From positions 1-45,647 of IMG/VR virus record IMGVR_UViG_3300034166_001133: 45,647 bases of DNA; one strand, written 5' to 3'. How positions within the stretch are numbered: position 1 is the first letter of the stretch; each line of letters starts with the position of its first letter. This document shows, piece by piece, positions 6,545 to 15,800 of this stretch. The notes beneath the pieces are model-generated. The model searched no databases and had not been told where the DNA came from. It saw nothing but the letters and a program-made list of their open reading frames with translations. The translations under genes and the position numbers were made by a program. Source of the DNA: a virus.

Positions 6545-7647
6545 TTGCCCCTCTTGACCTTTGGCGCCTTGCTTTTCACGGGCACGCCCATACGCGCAAG
6601 CCCTTCAAGGCGACGCTTTTCGCGGTAGGCCGCTGCCTTGCGCTCCTCTCTTGCGATATACGCTCGCGCCGCCCTCTTGTTGCCCGTGATTGCTACTGCA
6701 TCTCCCAGCCGCCCCTCCGCGCGGTCCACCGGAATGCCTGCAGCCTCGGCAGGATCGCTTGCGCCAATCGCGCCGACTACAGCCCCGACAGGGCCGAGCA
6801 CGCGTGCGGCTTTACCGACCCCCCTGACAAGCCTGCGCGCTGCCGACTCATCGCTCGCCCGCGTAAGGCCAAGCCCCGAATGGCCGCGCTTCACGGCCTC
6901 GTCGCTCCTGCGCTTTCCGGCAGCGTCACGCAGCCCCGACGCCATCGCTTCCTTGCCGCTTTTGCTGTAGCCGGGCGGCCGCTCCTTGCCGTCAACGCCG
7001 GTGTGCTTCTCGGTCATAAGGTGCCTTTTCAGGCCCTGTACGTCGCGTGCCGCTTTGAGCTTCTTTTGTGCGCGGCCGCGTCGGTCCTCGTTAACCGGCT
7101 CGGGGGAGGAGTCGCCGTCGTAGACCTCGCGCACCTCCCTGCCCCGATCGTCGCGCTGGTTTGGGTCAATACCCTTCGGCATATTGTCGGCGCTTTCGCG
7201 CCGCTGGGGCATTCCGTCTTCACGGCCCCCCAGCACCCGCTCTGCGTTGCGATCAGGAGGACGCCCAGCACGATCAAACTTGTCCTTGACGGTCGCTCGC
7301 TGCTGCATCTGTGACACGCCGCTTGCGGGTCCAAGGCGGCCGCCAAACGGCTTTGTCACCTTCATCCCACCCATACCGAACGAACCAGTAGCCTGTCGCT
7401 TCACCGATTCCTTGACGCGCCTGTGCTTTGACCGGCGCTGGATATCGGCGATGATCCCCTTGCTGCCGCCCTCACCGCGTGGGGTGTCCGGCCCGCTTTC
7501 GGCCCTCGCGTATTCGTCGCGCTGCTTGCCTAGTTCAATACGCTTTTTGGCCTGATCGGTAGTCGCCCCACCACCGGTCTTTAGGCCGCGCTTGACGGCA
7601 GGGACCGGCGCCTTTGCTTTGGGCTTGTCCTTCCCGCCCTTAGCCAT
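6541..7647 (-). CDS. Basic Arg/Lys/Gly-rich protein with a hydrophobic segment, probable virion protein
   Basis: This 368-residue protein starts at ATG 7647. It is rich in Lys, Arg, Gly and Pro throughout, with low-complexity charged repeats, and has one glycine-rich hydrophobic stretch, ARVLGPVGAVVGAIGAS, in the second half that could enter a membrane. It follows the lysis genes in the late arm. No family is recognised; a DNA-associated internal virion or ejection protein is possible. Confidence 0.6.
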   Translation of the reverse strand: MAKGGKDKPKAKAPVPAVKRGLKTGGGATTDQAKKRIELGKQRDEYARAESGPDTPRGEGGSKGIIADIQRRSKHRRVKESVKRQATGSFGMGGMKVTKPFGGRLGPASGVSQMQQRATVKDKFDRAGRPPDRNAERVLGGREDGMPQRRESADNMPKGIDPNQRDDRGREVREVYDGDSSPEPVNEDRRGRAQKKLKAARDVQGLKRHLMTEKHTGVDGKERPPGYSKSGKEAMASGLRDAAGKRRSDEAVKRGHSGLGLTRASDESAARRLVRGVGKAARVLGPVGAVVGAIGASDPAEAAGIPVDRAEGRLGDAVAITGNKRAARAYIAREERKAAAYREKRRLEGLARMGVPVKSKAPKVKRGK

Positions 7648-7862
7648 TACTCAGGCTCCACCTGTGGGTCACGGCTTGCCACCCACACCTGAAACGAGCG
7701 GCTGATTGTCACCGCTACGGCAGATACCGCGGCGGTGACAAGGGCGGCAACATTCGTCTCGCCATTCGCCACCGCCTCCACAACCGCGTCCACCGCCGAC
7801 CCGACAAAAAGCACCCCCAGCATCACCGTGGAAGGACCCACGGGAACCTTGTAGAACTTCAC
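7647..7862 (-). CDS. Small membrane protein, probable holin
   Basis: A 71-residue product begins at GTG 7862 with GGAGG just upstream, overlapping the amidase stop. It has two predicted membrane spans, about residues 12-31 (VMLGVLFVGSAVDAVVEAV) and 38-58 (AALVTAAVSAVAVTISRSF), and a short acidic tail, the usual layout of a small class II holin. It follows directly after the amidase gene, as expected for a lysis cassette. The sequence alone does not separate holin from antiholin. Confidence 0.65.
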   Translation of the reverse strand: MKFYKVPVGPSTVMLGVLFVGSAVDAVVEAVANGETNVAALVTAAVSAVAVTISRSFQVWVASRDPQVEPE

Positions 7863-8458
7863 TTGATCCTCCCCATCTTCTTCAGTACCTGCTTTGCGCT
7901 CTTGACGCCGAACCCCGCCTTGCGCAGGCGCTGGTACACCGAGGGCTTCTTGGCCTTTGCGGGGTAGATCGGCTGCGGCTTGGGCGGGGTGGCAGTGATC
8001 ACCCGGTACAGGGCGTTGCCGGGGCAGCTCGTGGAGAACCCGTCGCGGTGCCCCTTGTAGCCGCCTGCCTTAAGGTACGCACGCAGCCAGCCCAGCGACT
8101 CCACAGCCGCAGGCGTGGGGGCGTGGTCGTCGTAGGACCCGGCAAACGAGACCGACGGCTCCGCGTTGTGGCCCGGGCAGTGCGCCCCAACCACGCCGTA
8201 GCCACGGCCCTCGTAGATACGCCCGCTCGGCATGATCACGTAGTGGTAGCCGATGTCGCTCCAACCGCGGGTGTTCTGGTGAAAGCTCTGAATACTGCGC
8301 ATCACCGCAGCCTCGGTGTCCACCGTTGCCTGCGCCGACGGCTCTGTGCCTTCGGTGTGGTGCACCCACAGGGTGCCCCCGGTGCGCCACTTTGCGGGCT
8401 GCGGTACGTTCTTCGGGCGGTTCGCGCCCCAACGCTTGCGGGGGATAATTCGACTCAC
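7859..8458 (-). CDS. N-acetylmuramoyl-L-alanine amidase (PGRP/Amidase_2 endolysin)
   Basis: This 199-residue endolysin cleaves the amide bond between muramic acid and the stem peptide. It shows the Amidase_2 pattern: VHHTEG (H33/H34, Zn ligand), GYHYVIMPSGRIYEGRG, GAHCPGHN, then GHRDGFSTSCPGNALYR with the second His and the Cys zinc ligands. The GTG start at 8458 is set by TAGGAGAA upstream; longer frames lack this. The C-terminal 40 or so residues are basic (KAKKPSVYQRLRKAGF...) and may bind the wall. Small membrane genes flank it on both sides. Confidence 0.9.
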   Translation of the reverse strand: MSRIIPRKRWGANRPKNVPQPAKWRTGGTLWVHHTEGTEPSAQATVDTEAAVMRSIQSFHQNTRGWSDIGYHYVIMPSGRIYEGRGYGVVGAHCPGHNAEPSVSFAGSYDDHAPTPAAVESLGWLRAYLKAGGYKGHRDGFSTSCPGNALYRVITATPPKPQPIYPAKAKKPSVYQRLRKAGFGVKSAKQVLKKMGRIK

Positions 8459-8466
8459 GTGTTCTC

Positions 8467-8712
8467 CTAGCGACTGTTCAGCAGCACAAGCAGAATTGTA
8501 GGTACCGAGCCCGCAATAAAGGCGCTCAGGAGCCGAATCCACTCTGCTCGCAGCAGGGTGCTGTTGCTCTTGCTGCTGGTGTTCTGCGTCTCGATTGCGT
8601 TGGCAAGTCGGTCGAGCCTTGTGTACAGCTGCTCAAACTGCTTTTCCACTCGCGCAAGGTCACGTTCGTAAACGTGCCAGTCGACGTAGCTGGGGTTTAT
8701 TGTGCTTGACAC
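8467..8712 (-). CDS. Small coiled-coil protein with C-terminal membrane anchor (holin-like)
   Basis: The 81-residue product starts at GTG 8712. A charged amphipathic helix, about residues 14-42 (YERDLARVEKQFEQLYTRLDRL), precedes one C-terminal transmembrane segment, about 58-78 (WIRLLSAFIAGSVPTILLVLL). This layout matches single-span phage hemolysin/holin-type proteins. It lies between the virion hydrolase and the amidase, so it is probably part of the lysis cassette, as a second holin or holin regulator. Confidence 0.62.
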   Translation of the reverse strand: MSSTINPSYVDWHVYERDLARVEKQFEQLYTRLDRLANAIETQNTSSKSNSTLLRAEWIRLLSAFIAGSVPTILLVLLNSR

Positions 8713-8716
8713 TTTT

Positions 8717-9868
8717 CTACCGGGGTCGTCTGATGGCTAGATACGAAGGGCGTGCTTTCACGATCTGAACGCGACCGCCGGTCTGGGGGGCTTCGATCAC
8801 CTGACCGTTTCCAAGGTACATCTGAACGTGCCCCGTGCTCGGGAACAACAAGTCACCCGGCTGCGCGTTCTTGATACCCGCAACCGGAAGTCCCACCTTG
8901 ATCTGCCCGTACGTAGTGCGCGGCAAATTGACACCGGCTTTTGCCCACGCGTGCTGGACGAGCGAGGAGCAGTCGAAACCGACGGTGTTGGCGCCCTGCG
9001 CGAAGCCGCGCGTCGGCCCCGTCGGCGTACCGCCACCCCACGAGTACGGTGTACCGATCCAGCGCTGAGCGCCACGGATTGCCGCGGTGGCCCCCCGGGT
9101 CGCTCCAAGGCCAACCGACTGGTCGGTGGGGACCGCGCCGGTGCCTACCTGACGCACGGTTTCGGTTGCCGCAGTCTGGCCACTTCGTAGATTTGACAAC
9201 AGCGCGTTCTTGATCATCTCGAACTGACCGTCGTTGCGCACAAACGTCCGGTTGCTCACCGCAGCGCGCGAGCGGTCGGAGTACGCCTTGATCGCGGCAA
9301 TCGTGTCCGCGGACAACGGGGCGCCAACCCTCTGCAGGCTGTTTGCCGCGGAGCCGTAGGCGCCCGGCATCTGGCCTGTAACAGCTCCCACCGGGTTTGC
9401 CCCGGGGTCTACCGCGCCTCCCACTGCGCCACGCCTTTGCCCCTTGACCGCGGCGTTGGGGTTACCACCCAGCTCTTGGTAGAAGCGACGAACCGCTGCT
9501 GGCCACCCGGCATTGCCTCCGGCGTCGTTCGCCGCGCGAGGGGGTGCCCACGTGGCACCGATTGCGTTGATCGTGTCCTTGCCGTCGTAATACGAACCTT
9601 GCCCGGTGCGCGTAAGGTCGCGCCCCATACGCTCCAGCACCTCGCGCGGGCCGGAGAACCGCTTGGCGCTCATGTACCCAAACGGGTTTGCGAGACCGGA
9701 CCCGGCCTTACCGAAGCTGGTTTCGATACCGCTTACGGCAACAAGGAACCGGGGGTCAATCCCGTACTTGTTGCCCACTTGCACGAAGTCGTTTGAAAAC
9801 CGCGCGAGCGGCGACCCCTTACGCTGGAGGTAGCTTGCGATCTGCTGAGACAGGGGCTGCTCAGGCAT
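8717..9868 (-). CDS. Two-domain peptidoglycan hydrolase: lysozyme-like plus NlpC/P60
   Basis: This 383-residue protein has an N-terminal lysozyme/transglycosylase-like domain (about 25-150; GIDPRFLVAVSGIETSFG with E49 as candidate catalytic Glu). A Gly/Ala-rich linker follows, then an NlpC/P60 endopeptidase (about 265-383) with C300 in FDCSSLVQHAW and H347 in STGHVQMYLG. Such proteins ride in the virion and open the cell wall during DNA entry by cutting both glycan and peptide. It overlaps the 1562-residue internal protein upstream by 8 bases, which supports a virion role over free endolysin. Confidence 0.88.
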   Translation of the reverse strand: MPEQPLSQQIASYLQRKGSPLARFSNDFVQVGNKYGIDPRFLVAVSGIETSFGKAGSGLANPFGYMSAKRFSGPREVLERMGRDLTRTGQGSYYDGKDTINAIGATWAPPRAANDAGGNAGWPAAVRRFYQELGGNPNAAVKGQRRGAVGGAVDPGANPVGAVTGQMPGAYGSAANSLQRVGAPLSADTIAAIKAYSDRSRAAVSNRTFVRNDGQFEMIKNALLSNLRSGQTAATETVRQVGTGAVPTDQSVGLGATRGATAAIRGAQRWIGTPYSWGGGTPTGPTRGFAQGANTVGFDCSSLVQHAWAKAGVNLPRTTYGQIKVGLPVAGIKNAQPGDLLFPSTGHVQMYLGNGQVIEAPQTGGRVQIVKARPSYLAIRRPR

Positions 9869-12800
9869 TCTCCCTCCTTGACTGCTCGCGTGCGATCAGG
9901 CGGTTCTGCAAGAAGCCCTCGCGGCCGAAGTCCCAGCGCCGCTTCCTGTCGGTACTCTTTTCCTTTTCGCTGTCGAACGTGCCAAGCGGCACACCGAGGT
10001 AACCAAGCGGCGGCTCAAAGTTGCCGATTCGCAGCTTGTCGCGTCCGCTCTTGTTCTTTGCAGGCGGCTGGTACAGCGGATCGCTGCCACGCATCCCAAG
10101 CCTGTCCAGCACAAGGTCGATAGTCGAGGCGGAGTCGTAAGGCGTGCGGCCCATCGACACCACGTCGCGCAGCTGGGCAATACCGGGAACCATCTGCAGC
10201 ACCGACTCCACCACGTTGCCCTTGTTGGACCTGCTCTCCAGCTGCCCGGTGATCTTGTTGTAGGTCTGGGCGGACTTGCCGTAAGCGGTAACGGAGCCGT
10301 CCGCACCCGTGGGAGCCGTGAAGTCGCGGTCTCCAAAGGTCTGGCGACCGCCGAAGAACCCGATAGCGCCCTGCAGCGGCGGCGCCATCTGCCCACCGAG
10401 GGAGGCAACCATCTCTACCGCCGCGCGGTTCCAGCTGGAGTCCTTGGTGCCAAGCGGCAGCAGCGGCTCCAGAACCGACTGGAACGGGTTAAGGCCCGAC
10501 GTCCGCAGCGAAATACCGTCGGTGAGCTCAATACGCCCCTGCTCCCACCACGGGAGGTAGCTGCGGTCGCCCTGAAGCTCACTGCCGATCTGGCCCGCCA
10601 TTGCCATAATCTCGGCGCGGATTGGGCTGCGGAACGGAAGACCAAACAGCCACGTGTTGATCACCTTCATCCACGAGTAGAACGGAAGCGCGCGCCGCAC
10701 GAACTGGCGTTCAACTTTCCCAAGGTTGCGGTAGTCGCCCATCCAGCGCTCCATCTCACGCACGGCCTCAACCTTGAGGTAGTCCGGGGCGTTGGCAATT
10801 GCCTCCAGCATCTCCACGTCGTTTGCGCGGCGCCTCGCTCCGCGGCTCTTGGTGACGTCGGTAAACAGTCCCTCGTCCTTGAGGATCTTGCGCACCGCGT
10901 GGATATACGCGGCCTTGCGAAATGTTCCCTCAATAGCGGCGTTAATCTCGTAGCCGCGCTCCACGGTGTTGAAAAACGCCTTCGTCAGCTTGGTCTTGCC
11001 GACCGGTCCACTGTCGCCGGGGATGCCGGTTTGGTCGTACGCCTGAGAGGCGAATCCGTCGCCGTACACCCGGTACGGCACTGCGCTGTCACCGATCTGG
11101 CGTGCCAGTCGAATCGAGTACGCGTCGAAGCCCGTGTAGAAGCCGTAGAACACGGTGTTGCCAATAAAGTTGTTGATGTACCAACGGGGGGCAAGCGCGA
11201 GGATTCCACCTCGCCACATCTGCATAATGTTGTCGTACAAGCGCCCAACACCCGAGGGGTTCGACCACGCGTACGTCAGGCGGTCTCCGAACTCCTTGGG
11301 GAAGAGGTAGACCTGCTCGTTGTCGCCAATCGCGTCAATTTCCCGTACAAGCGTCTTCCCTTCCAGACCCTCGTCCCCGGGCTTCCAACCCCTAAGCCAC
11401 ACGTCGGCCTTGTTAAACGACGCAACGGGAACAGCAACCCACTTGCTCTTGTCCATCGAGCGGGCAGTGCGGCCGGTGTAAACCTTCGGCTCGCGGACGT
11501 TCTCTTCCTTGCCGTTGAGTGGGTTGCGCACCGTACGCGCTTCTGTCGCTGCCCAGTGAAGAGCCTCCTGCAGAAACTCGCGGTTGGACACCGCCTTCAG
11601 GAGGCTGGTGCCTGTGACGATCAACTCGCGCGGGTCCAACGAGTACCGGAGTCCCTTGGCAAGCGTGCCGGACGTCCTTTGCACTCCACGCTCCGGGGCC
11701 ACCGGTGACGTTGTCGCCCGCTTGCCCTTGTCCAGCAGGCTCTGACCGGCGTACCCCGAGGCGTTGCGGTGCTCGATATACGCGCCGGGAAGGATCTCCA
11801 CCCTCGACAGCAGCTCCGGTGCGTTCCACAGGTCGCGCAGCTTGCGGTCGCTCTTGAGCCTGCGGGTCAGTGCGTCAAGGTCAACGTACCCGCTCTTGGT
11901 GAGGGGCAGCTTGCCGTTCAGCATCTTTTCGATGCCCTCGGAAATCACCTTCTGCGAGAAGCCCCCGCGGCTCAGCTCCTTTGCTGCCGCGCTTATGTCC
12001 ACAAGCCCAAGCTCGATCAGACGGCGGACCACAAGCTTCTCGGAGCTAACGGACCCGCGCGGCTCTCCGTACTCAAGGAACTCCACAACCGCCTGACGGG
12101 ACCCGGGGCTCAGGCTGCTGTTGTCGAGCGCACGGGCTACCGCCTGCGGCACAACAGCGCGAAGGCGCTCAACGGACTGTCCGCCGCGGCGCTCCGGTCG
12201 CTCAGCACGCGGGAGGTCAAAGCGCTCCGGCCCGTCGCCAACGCCCGGGTCGTCTCCGCCCCTGACCACCGCAGTACGTGTCACACCGAAGGTGCGACCG
12301 TCCTTTCCGGTGACGTTTCCTTCTTCCACCTTCGAGGGCAGGCGCGAGACGCGGCCGTCGGCGTCCTGACGGTTGAACCACAGCTTCGCCGGGACCTGCG
12401 CACGCTCAACAATGTCGCCGCGGCGCCTGTTCTTGCCGAGTACCTCGGGAACCTCACCGTCAGCAGAGCGCACCCACTTGGTGGAGTTACCGTCAGTGTC
12501 ACGCACGCGGAACGCCACAACCGTGTCCTGCTCGGCCACCGGGCGCTCGCGACGCTCGCCCTGACGCAGCGCCTGTATCTCGCGCGACGCGCTGCGCACC
12601 TCGTCGGGGGTTGCCCTGCGACCCTTTGTGGTCCGCAACCCCCCCGCCTCAACGCGACGCAGGTACTCGATTTGCTGCTCCGGGGTACGGGCGGCACGGA
12701 ACCCTTCGGCAAACTTTGTCTGCGCCAAGAAATCGTACGCAAGCTGGCCAGTGGCCTCACCGCCGACCTGCTCCTCTCGGACAATCTCACGCAGCCGCCC

Positions 12801-14549
12801 GGCAGCAGCCTGCGCGGCCCCGGGGCGTGCGGTGACTTCGCCGCCGCGCACCATACGCATAAACGTTTCGGGCACCATCGCCCGGATTGACTCGGTGCCC
12901 TCGCCGCCGTACCGGAAGGCCCGCGCACCACCAGCGAGGATTCTCTGGCTGATCGTCTCGCGCTCGCGCCGGATATCGCGCGTTTCGTTCTCGTCAAGGT
13001 CGTACAGGTCGTACTGGCGGAGATTGTCGGCGTAGCGACGCCCAGTCTCCACAACACGACGGACTGCCTGAACCTTCGAAGAGTTCCCCTGCAGGGTCAC
13101 AAGCTCGTCAGGAAGCTCCTGCAAATACCGCACGTTCTGCTCAGCGTCTTCGAGCGACCGGCTGTCGATCTCTGGGTCGCGCTTAAGGCGCTCAAGCTCA
13201 ATCGTTGCGGTGCGCACAGCGTTGTCGCGTGCCTGCTGGGGGCTTAGGTCACGGCGACCGCCCAGCAGGCCCTCAATGTGCAGCGTTGCGGCCACCTTGG
13301 CAAGCGGGTCCTTGCGAACCTCTTTGCTCTTGAGCGCTTCGTTGAGATCGCCCACGCCTGCGGCAATCGAGCGGTCGGACATTACGTCGCGCGCCCTACG
13401 GTCGGCGGCGTTGACCACACGGGCTGCAAGTCGCTTGTCCGACAAGCCACGGGTGACCTTGTTTGACTGAACCGCCTTGTCGGTAAGCGCGATCAGGGGC
13501 TTCTGCAGTGCGCGGGCCAAAGGCGTGCGGGCAAGGTTCCGCTGGGGAACCGAGACAGTGCCCTCGGTAAACACATTGTTGCCGCTCATTCCGCGCGCGG
13601 CTGCGAGCTCCTCCAGCCCCGGTAGCGAGACGGTGTTGTCAATGACGCGGTCGGGGCGCTGGCGTGCAGCGAGCTTGGTGCTGTTGGCAAGACCGCTGTA
13701 GCGGGCCACGCGCTTCTTGCCCGCGGCGTAATCGGCGGAAAGCTTTGCGTCCCCGAGCTCGTCCAGCAGGAGGTTCATATCTACACGGGCGCCACCTGCA
13801 CGGCGTGCCTGCTGCACCACGCGCGGGTTGTTGACGACCTTGTTGACCTTGCGGCGGCCCGCCTTGGACGCAACCGACGCGCCCTTGACCAATGCGCCAC
13901 CACCGAGTGACGCAATGGCTGCGACGTCGAGGCCCATAAGCGCCCCGTCCTCGTACAGGGGCTTAAAGTCACCAGTCAGCACACGTCCCCAGTTGGAGCC
14001 GCTCTGCTTCAGGGTGTCCCACGTTGCACCGGCCAAACGCGACACGCCCGCCGAGGCTGACCGTCGGGCGAGGTCGCCACCGGTCCCGGGAATCAGGCCG
14101 ATGCTGCCGCCGTACGTGGCCTGCGCCATCGTCTTGGTGACGTCGTATGCGCCGGGGATGATCCCAAGCGCAATGTCCTTTACGTCACCAGCAACATTCC
14201 CAAGGAAACCCAGAACCGAGTAACCCTCGTCCTCCTTGGGCTTCGGCTTGTTGCGCATTGCCGGTCCCGAAAACGACCAGTCGAGATCGTCCTTGGGCAG
14301 TTTTGCACCGGCGGGCGCGTATCCCAGACGGTCAAGCGCCGTGCTCCACTCCGACGTACTGCGGGGTGCTCCGCGGGTTGGGGTAAGCACCGGGCGCTGG
14401 GCACCGGCACGCGCAGGCCCGCGGCCCGGCACAGGGCGCCGAGCCTTCGGGCGCGGCGGCGTGGGGCGGCCAACCGGGCGAAGGACCGGCTTTTCAACCC
14501 CATAGCGGGCGTCAACTGCCGCCTTCCAGCTGTCGGGTGCGACGGGCAA
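9861..14549 (-). CDS. Large internal virion protein (DNA ejection complex candidate)
   Basis: At 1562 residues this is by far the largest gene. It starts at TTG 14549. The N-terminus is Pro/Arg-rich, followed by glycine-rich hydrophobic stretches (VLGFLGNVAGDVKDIALGII; LMGLDVAAIASLGGGALV). A long charged, coiled-coil-like central part comes next, then a distinctive segment WRGGILALAPRWYINNFIGN after mid-length, and an Arg-rich end. Size and position, between tail hub genes and the wall-cutting enzyme, match podoviral internal virion or ejectosome proteins. No catalytic domain is recognised. The assignment rests on context and composition. Confidence 0.72.
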   Translation of the reverse strand: MPVAPDSWKAAVDARYGVEKPVLRPVGRPTPPRPKARRPVPGRGPARAGAQRPVLTPTRGAPRSTSEWSTALDRLGYAPAGAKLPKDDLDWSFSGPAMRNKPKPKEDEGYSVLGFLGNVAGDVKDIALGIIPGAYDVTKTMAQATYGGSIGLIPGTGGDLARRSASAGVSRLAGATWDTLKQSGSNWGRVLTGDFKPLYEDGALMGLDVAAIASLGGGALVKGASVASKAGRRKVNKVVNNPRVVQQARRAGGARVDMNLLLDELGDAKLSADYAAGKKRVARYSGLANSTKLAARQRPDRVIDNTVSLPGLEELAAARGMSGNNVFTEGTVSVPQRNLARTPLARALQKPLIALTDKAVQSNKVTRGLSDKRLAARVVNAADRRARDVMSDRSIAAGVGDLNEALKSKEVRKDPLAKVAATLHIEGLLGGRRDLSPQQARDNAVRTATIELERLKRDPEIDSRSLEDAEQNVRYLQELPDELVTLQGNSSKVQAVRRVVETGRRYADNLRQYDLYDLDENETRDIRRERETISQRILAGGARAFRYGGEGTESIRAMVPETFMRMVRGGEVTARPGAAQAAAGRLREIVREEQVGGEATGQLAYDFLAQTKFAEGFRAARTPEQQIEYLRRVEAGGLRTTKGRRATPDEVRSASREIQALRQGERRERPVAEQDTVVAFRVRDTDGNSTKWVRSADGEVPEVLGKNRRRGDIVERAQVPAKLWFNRQDADGRVSRLPSKVEEGNVTGKDGRTFGVTRTAVVRGGDDPGVGDGPERFDLPRAERPERRGGQSVERLRAVVPQAVARALDNSSLSPGSRQAVVEFLEYGEPRGSVSSEKLVVRRLIELGLVDISAAAKELSRGGFSQKVISEGIEKMLNGKLPLTKSGYVDLDALTRRLKSDRKLRDLWNAPELLSRVEILPGAYIEHRNASGYAGQSLLDKGKRATTSPVAPERGVQRTSGTLAKGLRYSLDPRELIVTGTSLLKAVSNREFLQEALHWAATEARTVRNPLNGKEENVREPKVYTGRTARSMDKSKWVAVPVASFNKADVWLRGWKPGDEGLEGKTLVREIDAIGDNEQVYLFPKEFGDRLTYAWSNPSGVGRLYDNIMQMWRGGILALAPRWYINNFIGNTVFYGFYTGFDAYSIRLARQIGDSAVPYRVYGDGFASQAYDQTGIPGDSGPVGKTKLTKAFFNTVERGYEINAAIEGTFRKAAYIHAVRKILKDEGLFTDVTKSRGARRRANDVEMLEAIANAPDYLKVEAVREMERWMGDYRNLGKVERQFVRRALPFYSWMKVINTWLFGLPFRSPIRAEIMAMAGQIGSELQGDRSYLPWWEQGRIELTDGISLRTSGLNPFQSVLEPLLPLGTKDSSWNRAAVEMVASLGGQMAPPLQGAIGFFGGRQTFGDRDFTAPTGADGSVTAYGKSAQTYNKITGQLESRSNKGNVVESVLQMVPGIAQLRDVVSMGRTPYDSASTIDLVLDRLGMRGSDPLYQPPAKNKSGRDKLRIGNFEPPLGYLGVPLGTFDSEKEKSTDRKRRWDFGREGFLQNRLIAREQSRRENA

Positions 14550-15794
14550 CTACAGGCCCCGAATCGCCCTACGCAAGATCGGGGCGGCTTTCTTTCGGCC
14601 CCCAAGGGCACCCTCAACGAACAGAATTGCGTCTGCTTCCGACATCTGAAGCTGGTTCTTTGCAATCGTAAGCCACTGGCGAACGCCAACAACCTTCTCG
14701 TTCGGGTTGCTGCTTCCCAGCAGGTCGGCACCAGCCTTAATCGTACCGGGGGCGCCGAACAGCTTGGCGCCGAACTCGTTAACGCCCGGCTTGCCCTGCA
14801 GGAACGCCTGCCAGTTCTTGACGTTGAACTCGCGAAGCTTTTGTGACCCCTTAGCCGCAGCCTGCTGACGGGCCGCTTGGATTCGCGCACCGTTAATACG
14901 CCACTGGTTGGCGATCTGGTTTGCGCTGATCTGCCGACGCGTGTTGTTGGTCTGCGTCGTGTTCTGGATCGAGGTCTGGTTGTCCTGATCGTTGTTGTAC
15001 ATACCGGTCAGCGCCTGAACCACGGCCCGGCTGTTCTGGCCCTGCACACCCGCCAGCGCTCCGATCAGGCGCTGCTGCGCGGAGTACGTCTGGGCGTCTG
15101 CCCCAATCTGGGCAATATCCTTCTTGCCCTCAATGTCCATCACCGCCTCGGTCAGGGCGGTTTCGTACTTGGTCTTCTTCTCGTTGTACAGCGCCGGGAT
15201 CTGCGACGTGTAATAGTCGTAATTCTTGAGCTGCCCGGTAATCGCGTCAAGGCGGTTGAGGTTGTTGGTCCTGCCCGTCAGGGCTGCAAGCGACTGGATC
15301 GCCTGCGACTGCTCGCGCTGAGAGGCGCTCTGGGCGTTGCTCAGCGCCTGATTCGGGTCCGCAACAGCGCCCCCCGCACCGGCGCCGCTCGCCGATGCCA
15401 CCGTCGGGGCGTTCTGCCCTACCGGCGGTGCACCGATCTCGCGCATACGGTTCTGGTACGCGGTGTCTGCCTGCTCACGCGAGTTGTAGATGCTCTGCAG
15501 CGAGCTTTCCAGCAGCTTGCGCACGTCTCCCGCGTACGCCTGATGCGCGGTTGAGGCAGAGTCCTGCTTCTTGTTGTAGGCGTCAACGTACGGCTTGATC
15601 CCGAGCGGGTCGTTGTCGGTGGGCTTGTCGTTGAGGGACGGCGCCTTGGGCGGGGTAACAACCCACCGCTTTGCGGTCTTCTTCTTCTTGCCCTTGCCCG
15701 TAGTAACCGTCTTTTGGGCAACGGTGTAACCCTCGCCGTAAATCGACTTGAGCTTTTCCGGGTCCGGGTTAAAGCGGTACGTGTAGTCAGCCAC
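14550..15794 (-). CDS. Coiled-coil/Gln-rich internal virion protein candidate
   Basis: The 414-residue product starts at GTG 15794 and ends one base before the start of the 1562-residue gene. It has a basic N-terminal patch (KGKKKKTAKR) and a long Gln/Asn/Ala-rich helical middle (AQSASQREQSQAIQSLAAL, NNDQDNQTSIQNTTQTNN) typical of internal head or ejection proteins. The C-terminal 90 residues are compact and mixed. No named family is recognised. Confidence 0.7.
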   Translation of the reverse strand: MADYTYRFNPDPEKLKSIYGEGYTVAQKTVTTGKGKKKKTAKRWVVTPPKAPSLNDKPTDNDPLGIKPYVDAYNKKQDSASTAHQAYAGDVRKLLESSLQSIYNSREQADTAYQNRMREIGAPPVGQNAPTVASASGAGAGGAVADPNQALSNAQSASQREQSQAIQSLAALTGRTNNLNRLDAITGQLKNYDYYTSQIPALYNEKKTKYETALTEAVMDIEGKKDIAQIGADAQTYSAQQRLIGALAGVQGQNSRAVVQALTGMYNNDQDNQTSIQNTTQTNNTRRQISANQIANQWRINGARIQAARQQAAAKGSQKLREFNVKNWQAFLQGKPGVNEFGAKLFGAPGTIKAGADLLGSSNPNEKVVGVRQWLTIAKNQLQMSEADAILFVEGALGGRKKAAPILRRAIRGL

Positions 15795-15800
15795 AGTCTT

